Positions 6,537-9,376 of a stretch of DNA of 9,376 bases are shown in pieces. The notes beneath the pieces are model-generated. The model did no database searches. It had not been told where the DNA came from and saw only the letters and a program-made list of their open reading frames with translations. Every line of letters starts with the position of its first letter. Position 1 is the stretch's first letter. This stretch comes from an uncultured Oligoflexia bacterium (GTDB lineage Bacteria > Bdellovibrionota > Bacteriovoracia > Bacteriovoracales > Bacteriovoracaceae): contig CATLVA010000036.1 of assembly GCA_950060715.1 (NCBI GenBank), positions 1 to 9,376 on the forward strand, read 5' to 3'. A program made the position numbers and the translations under genes.

Positions 6537-7706
6537 CTAAACTTCTCCCGGTATTCCCAGAAAGTGTAGAATGCTGTCCATATTACCAAAACTCATATGT
6601 TGGGAGGCTTCTTTTTTGACAACTTCCTTGGCATGAAAAGCAATGCCCAGACCTGCTTTGGCCAGCATCGGAAGATCGTTCGCACCATCTCCAATAGCGA
6701 CAACTTGCTCGAGGTTAATGCCTTCCTGCTGAGCTAACATTTCAAGGAGAATTGCTTTCTGTTTGGCGTTGATAATTTCCCCTTTAATCTTGCCAGTAAG
6801 CTTTCCGCTATCGACCATTAAGTCGTTGGCAAAGGCATAGTCAATGCCGAGACGTTTTTGGAAATGTTTTGCAAAATGCAGAAAACCACCTGATATGATC
6901 GCCGTTTTATACCCAAGCTTTTGAATCGTTTCTAAAAATTTTTCAACTCCATCGGTGAGTTTAATATCTCTTAGAATTTCATCTAGCTTATCCACGTTTA
7001 GGCCCTCTAATAGAGAGACTCTCTCAGTTAAACTTTGATCGAAATTGAGCTCACCATTCATGGCGCGCTCTGTGATATCATGAACTTTTTCTCCAACTCC
7101 GTGAACCTTGGCCATCTCGACGATGACTTCTGATTGGATAAGAGTTGAATCCATATCAAAAACAATAAGTCTTTTGTTTCTTCTCCAAACATTATCTTTT
7201 AAAAGGGCCAGGTCTAAGGCGTGAGAGTGAGAAAGAGATAGGAGACCTTGTTTGATTTTATCTAAGTCACTTTGGTTGGTGGCCACTTCAATTTGGAAAT
7301 CAATGGAAGAAAAAGCTTTAGGATTAAGATTATCAATTCTTTTAATATTGATTTTATTTTGCGCCAAGAGGCTTGAGAACTCCTTCATAAATTTCGGAGT
7401 GATGGTGCTTGGTGAGATGCAACTGATAATATAGGCTTCTAGGTGAGGGGCCTTGCCCAATTTCTCAACCTCTCTGTATTCAAGTTTCATCCCCATTTCG
7501 GTTGCTTGAAATAAAAGATCTTTTACTACTGATGAGTCATTTGGAACGCTAATGATAAAACTTAGAGAAAGTAGTCCGTAGGTAACAGACTGTCCTATAT
7601 CATGCAGTTCAATATTTTCTTCTTCAAGGCATTGCATAAGCCTTGCGGTAATACCCGGATGATCGGGTCCTGTGATATTAATGAGAGTTAGCTTCGCCTT
7701 CGTCAC
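6537..7706 (-). CDS. serB: Phosphoserine phosphatase SerB with tandem ACT domains
   Basis: 389 residues, catalysing O-phospho-L-serine + H2O -> L-serine + phosphate, the last step of serine synthesis in the cytoplasm. The HAD core is complete: nucleophile motif DMDST (184-188; D184 nucleophile, D186 acid/base), motif II SGG (272-274), a motif III lysine in 'NAKQKA' (K315 or K317), and the Mg-binding GDGANDLPM (339-347). The N-terminal half holds two ACT-like regulatory modules, about 5-80 ('NITGPDHPGITARLM' is typical) and 88-168, as in mycobacterial SerB2 and longer than short SerB forms that lack a paired ACT region. ACT domains usually bind amino acids, so feedback by serine is plausible but not shown. 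The start is GTG at 7706; its ribosome binding site is weak (AGGG about 11 bases upstream) and lies inside pgsA, which it overlaps by 29 bases. No later start preserves the first ACT strand. Confidence 0.93.
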   Translation of the reverse strand: MTKAKLTLINITGPDHPGITARLMQCLEEENIELHDIGQSVTYGLLSLSFIISVPNDSSVVKDLLFQATEMGMKLEYREVEKLGKAPHLEAYIISCISPSTITPKFMKEFSSLLAQNKINIKRIDNLNPKAFSSIDFQIEVATNQSDLDKIKQGLLSLSHSHALDLALLKDNVWRRNKRLIVFDMDSTLIQSEVIVEMAKVHGVGEKVHDITERAMNGELNFDQSLTERVSLLEGLNVDKLDEILRDIKLTDGVEKFLETIQKLGYKTAIISGGFLHFAKHFQKRLGIDYAFANDLMVDSGKLTGKIKGEIINAKQKAILLEMLAQQEGINLEQVVAIGDGANDLPMLAKAGLGIAFHAKEVVKKEASQHMSFGNMDSILHFLGIPGEV

Positions 7707-8340
7707 TATTTTTCTTTCCCTTTCTGAGTTTTTTGAAAAGTCTTTTCTTTTTAAGACTGGTCACCATATTAAAAGTATAATGAATGGCAGACCATAGGGA
7801 AAGAATACTTGTGATATAAATTAAAATGCTTCCAATGAGTGGTAGAGGAAGACCATTCCAATTTTCATTTGCCATTAAAAGCGGAATACCAACCATTCCG
7901 ATGGCCGTTTTCCATTTACCTATTTGATTAACCGGTACATTAACACCTTCATTGAGCGCTAATAGCCTCAATGATGTCATGTACATTTCTCTAAGCACCA
8001 AAACGATAACTATAACAGCTGGAAGTCGATCAAGAGCCTGCAACATAATAAGACTTGAAACAGTAAGAAATTTGTCAGCTATAGGATCTAGAAATGAGCC
8101 AAAAACGGTAACGATATTTCTTTTACGCGCAATGTAACCATCAAAAAAATCGGTGATAGAAGCTAGGGCGAAGATCCAGCCTGCAGTCCAACCAAGTAGG
8201 CTATTACTTCCTTCAAATACTTCGTTCTCTAATGCAGAGAAGTGTAGGCACAAAACCACTACTGGAATGAGCGCCATTCTAAATATAGTTAACAGATTTG
8301 GTAAGTTATTGATTTGCAGGTCATCACTTTCATCTAACAT
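7678..8340 (-). CDS. pgsA: Phosphatidylglycerophosphate synthase (CDP-diacylglycerol--glycerol-3-phosphate 3-phosphatidyltransferase)
   Basis: 220 residues, an integral inner-membrane enzyme making phosphatidylglycerol phosphate from CDP-diacylglycerol and glycerol-3-phosphate, the committed step to phosphatidylglycerol and cardiolipin. The CDP-alcohol phosphotransferase signature D-x2-DG-x2-AR-x8-G-x3-D-x3-D is perfect: D64, D67, G68, A71, R72, G81, D85, D89. 'LPNLLTIFRM' near the N-terminus and 'LREMYMTSLRLLA' plus 'GKWKT' further on are typical of PgsA rather than PssA or other members. About five to six membrane helices are visible. The tail (about 197-212) is unusually lysine-rich, then acidic. 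The start is ATG at 8340; only a weak GAG is seen upstream. It is the first gene of the - strand cluster and overlaps serB by 29 bases. It is longer than E. coli PgsA (182 residues as I recall), largely through the N-terminal extension, the loop at 35-48 and the charged tail. Confidence 0.93.
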   Translation of the reverse strand: MLDESDDLQINNLPNLLTIFRMALIPVVVLCLHFSALENEVFEGSNSLLGWTAGWIFALASITDFFDGYIARKRNIVTVFGSFLDPIADKFLTVSSLIMLQALDRLPAVIVIVLVLREMYMTSLRLLALNEGVNVPVNQIGKWKTAIGMVGIPLLMANENWNGLPLPLIGSILIYITSILSLWSAIHYTFNMVTSLKKKRLFKKLRKGKKNSDEGEANSH

Positions 8341-8361
8341 GAGCAGACTCTATCACAGTTT

Positions 8362-8390
8362 GTTATAAAATTCTTCCCCCTCAATGAAAA
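8362..8390 (-). promoter_or_regulatory. Possible promoter of the pgsA-serB-LRR-barrel operon
   Basis: On the - strand, TTTTCA (8390-8385; 4 of 6) and TATAAC (8367-8362; 5 of 6) are 17 bases apart. Transcription would start near 8355, about 15 bases before the pgsA ATG. The -35 is weak. It lies back-to-back with the PilZ-gene promoter in the 86-base divergent spacer (8341-8426). Confidence 0.4.
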
Positions 8391-8403
8391 AACTAGCTTG
8401 GGT

Positions 8404-8409
8404 TATAAT
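8404..8409 (+). promoter_or_regulatory. -10 element of the PilZ-protein gene
   Basis: A perfect TATAAT lies 17 bases before the ATG at 8427, inside the divergent spacer. No good -35 is visible at the right distance (TCAATG at 8381-8386 is poor) and there is no TG extension. A transcript starting near 8416 would begin at about the ribosome binding site AAAGGAG (8415-8421), which is five bases before the ATG, so the leader would be nearly absent and the true start site may differ. Confidence 0.45.
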
Positions 8410-8426
8410 GTCTCAAAGGAGAATTT

Positions 8427-9152
8427 ATGGAGAGACATTTAAACTTGGTTGAAAGTGATTTTGAGGAATTAGAAAAGAAGGTATTTCCAAGGTTTCCATT
8501 TTGCTTTCTAACTTTTAAACCCGATGCACAACATGACCCACATACTTTTGAAGTTAAAGATATTTCACATTCTGGGATGCAAATCGCGCTTAGAATGGGG
8601 GAGCATGACCTAAAAAAAGAACAAGCTATTGCAGGACACCTTCATTGGGGAAGCGAAGAGCTAAAGGTGACTGGTACTGTCAAATGGGACACTCAAATGA
8701 GGGCCGGTATTGAATTTTCTCACTCCCCACAATTACGTGAAAAGGTTTCAGCGCTATTAGACCTAGGTAAGTATGCTGAACGCCTAAAGCCTGTCCACAA
8801 AATGGATTACGGAGTTGAGATTCCAGCTCGTTTAAAATACTGGCTTCGCTCTGACGGACCAGTAGAAGTTTTTGTATGGCAGCATGGTGATGGAGAAATT
8901 GCAAAATTTGAAATCCTCATGATGGAAAATTTCGTAGAGTGGGAGGATACCAAGGGACTTCGCACTGCAAGAGTTATCTCGAAACGTGATATTGATACAC
9001 CACTTTTAACTGAAGATGAGTTTGTTTTCCAAATAGATCCTCATGCTGATCAATTAAAAATTACCAAGGCAGCGAAATTAGTCAATCACCTCGGGGCTGA
9101 ACTTATGGATGCTGCTGTTGTCCAATTCATCACTTTGAAGTTGAGATCATAA
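8427..9152 (+). CDS. PilZ-domain protein with unassigned C-terminal domain
   Basis: 241 residues, no signal peptide or membrane segment. The N-terminal ~105 residues look like a PilZ domain: an entry motif 'KVFPRFPF' (18-25), the D-x-S-x2-G motif as 'DISHSG' (45-50), and the later strand 'VKWDTQMRAGIEF' typical of the end of the barrel. Canonical c-di-GMP binding needs RxxxR before DxSxxG. Here the pattern is K18-V-F-P-R22, with the first arginine replaced by lysine, so binding may be weakened or lost. Residues about 110-241 form a second, mixed alpha/beta segment with no motif I can name ('IPARLKYWLRSDGPVEVFVW', then an acidic strand region). The ATG has a strong AAAGGAG five bases upstream. 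It is divergent from pgsA and followed after 65 bases by glpX, which has its own likely promoter. A role in c-di-GMP-linked signalling is inference. Confidence 0.75.
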   Translation: MERHLNLVESDFEELEKKVFPRFPFCFLTFKPDAQHDPHTFEVKDISHSGMQIALRMGEHDLKKEQAIAGHLHWGSEELKVTGTVKWDTQMRAGIEFSHSPQLREKVSALLDLGKYAERLKPVHKMDYGVEIPARLKYWLRSDGPVEVFVWQHGDGEIAKFEILMMENFVEWEDTKGLRTARVISKRDIDTPLLTEDEFVFQIDPHADQLKITKAAKLVNHLGAELMDAAVVQFITLKLRS

Positions 9153-9162
9153 CTTATTAATT

Positions 9163-9193
9163 ATTGATCAATTGAACTCAAACTTGATAGAAT
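9163..9193 (+). promoter_or_regulatory. Candidate promoter of glpX, overlapping a 10-base palindrome
   Basis: TTGATC (9164-9169; 4 of 6 to -35) and TAGAAT (9188-9193; 5 of 6 to -10) are 18 bases apart, placing a start near 9200, ahead of the AAAGGGG ribosome binding site (9204-9210). The -35 is inside the perfect palindrome ATTGATCAAT (9163-9172), which could be chance in this AT-rich spacer or an operator half-overlapping the promoter. Confidence 0.4.
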
Positions 9194-9217
9194 AGTGCCA
9201 TTCAAAGGGGATATATA

Positions 9218-9376
9218 GTGAATAGAAATTTGGCATTAGAATTCGTACGTGTAACTGAGATGGCAGCCATTGCCAGTGCAAGGCTTATGGGGCGTGGAGA
9301 TGAAAAAGCTGCAGATAAAGCAGCCGTAGACGCAATGAGATCTATGCTTGACTCTGTAGACTGCCGAGCCACAGTT
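9218..9376 (+). CDS. glpX: Fructose-1,6-bisphosphatase class II (GlpX), 3'-truncated by window edge
   Basis: Only the first 53 codons are present and the frame is open to the last base. The start is GTG at 9218-9220, with AAAGGGG (9204-9210) seven bases upstream. The visible N-terminus ('NLALEFVRVTEMAAIASAR', then 'MGRGDEKAADKAAVDAMR') matches the conserved GlpX opening, in which a helix with RVTE is followed by GRGDK and AADxxAVxAMR. The family hydrolyses fructose-1,6-bisphosphate to fructose-6-phosphate in gluconeogenesis, using a metal-dependent Li-sensitive-phosphatase fold. The catalytic metal-site residues are beyond the edge, so activity cannot be assessed, and the related sedoheptulose-bisphosphatase function cannot be excluded. 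It follows the PilZ gene by 65 bases on the same strand. Confidence 0.88.
   Translation, partial: MNRNLALEFVRVTEMAAIASARLMGRGDEKAADKAAVDAMRSMLDSVDCRATV

Noticed and set aside
7952..8368. Two + strand open frames opposite pgsA.
   Set aside because: They lie antisense to the conserved CDP-alcohol phosphotransferase gene, lack ribosome binding sites and resemble no family.
1..9376. Mobile element, CRISPR array, toxin-antitoxin or defence island.
   Set aside because: No transposase, integrase, direct-repeat array, tRNA or typical small gene pair is visible; genes are tightly packed and mostly housekeeping.

Overview
The window is an ordinary, gene-dense chromosomal stretch from an AT-rich, Gram-negative bacterium. 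The outer-membrane-type signal peptides and barrel, the sigma-32-like heat-shock promoter, the two-ACT-domain SerB and the PilZ protein would fit a predatory or Bdellovibrionota/Bacteriovoracales-like lineage. That placement is inference from protein flavour; nothing in the window proves it. I see no insertion sequence, CRISPR array, tRNA, rRNA, prophage or integrase. The longest gap without a gene is about 105 bases.

Left part (1-2716): the 3' part of an Rsm22/METTL17-type ribosome-associated methyltransferase-like gene runs in from the left edge on the + strand. It carries a complete candidate iron-sulfur cysteine set. A single-domain response regulator overlaps its end and is probably translationally coupled to it. 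Facing them on the - strand is a large MscS-family mechanosensitive channel. The response regulator and channel genes end in each other with a 4-base overlap.

Middle (2717-5176): a 105-base divergent promoter region separates the channel gene from clpB. The clpB side carries a heat-shock (sigma-32) type promoter, and the channel side a housekeeping-type promoter. ClpB is a protein disaggregase here, 784 residues long and more compact than the usual ~860. Part of its second AAA+ module is missing.

Right part (5173-9376): a tight - strand cluster reads pgsA -> serB -> leucine-rich-repeat protein -> outer-membrane barrel protein. Junctions are a 29-base overlap, exact abutment and a 1-base overlap, so it is very probably one operon joining phospholipid synthesis, serine synthesis and two uncharacterised proteins. 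It ends against clpB with another 4-base convergent overlap, and a perfect 10-base inverted repeat lies just inside the barrel gene. Divergently from pgsA, a PilZ-domain protein with an unrecognised C-terminal half is read on the + strand. After it, glpX (class II fructose-1,6-bisphosphatase) begins and runs off the right edge.

I did not find a convincing undescribed multi-gene system. The most useful leads are the compact ClpB with its heat-shock promoter, the Fe-S cysteine motif in the Rsm22-like protein, the LRR and barrel pair in a housekeeping operon, and the unassigned domain behind PilZ.
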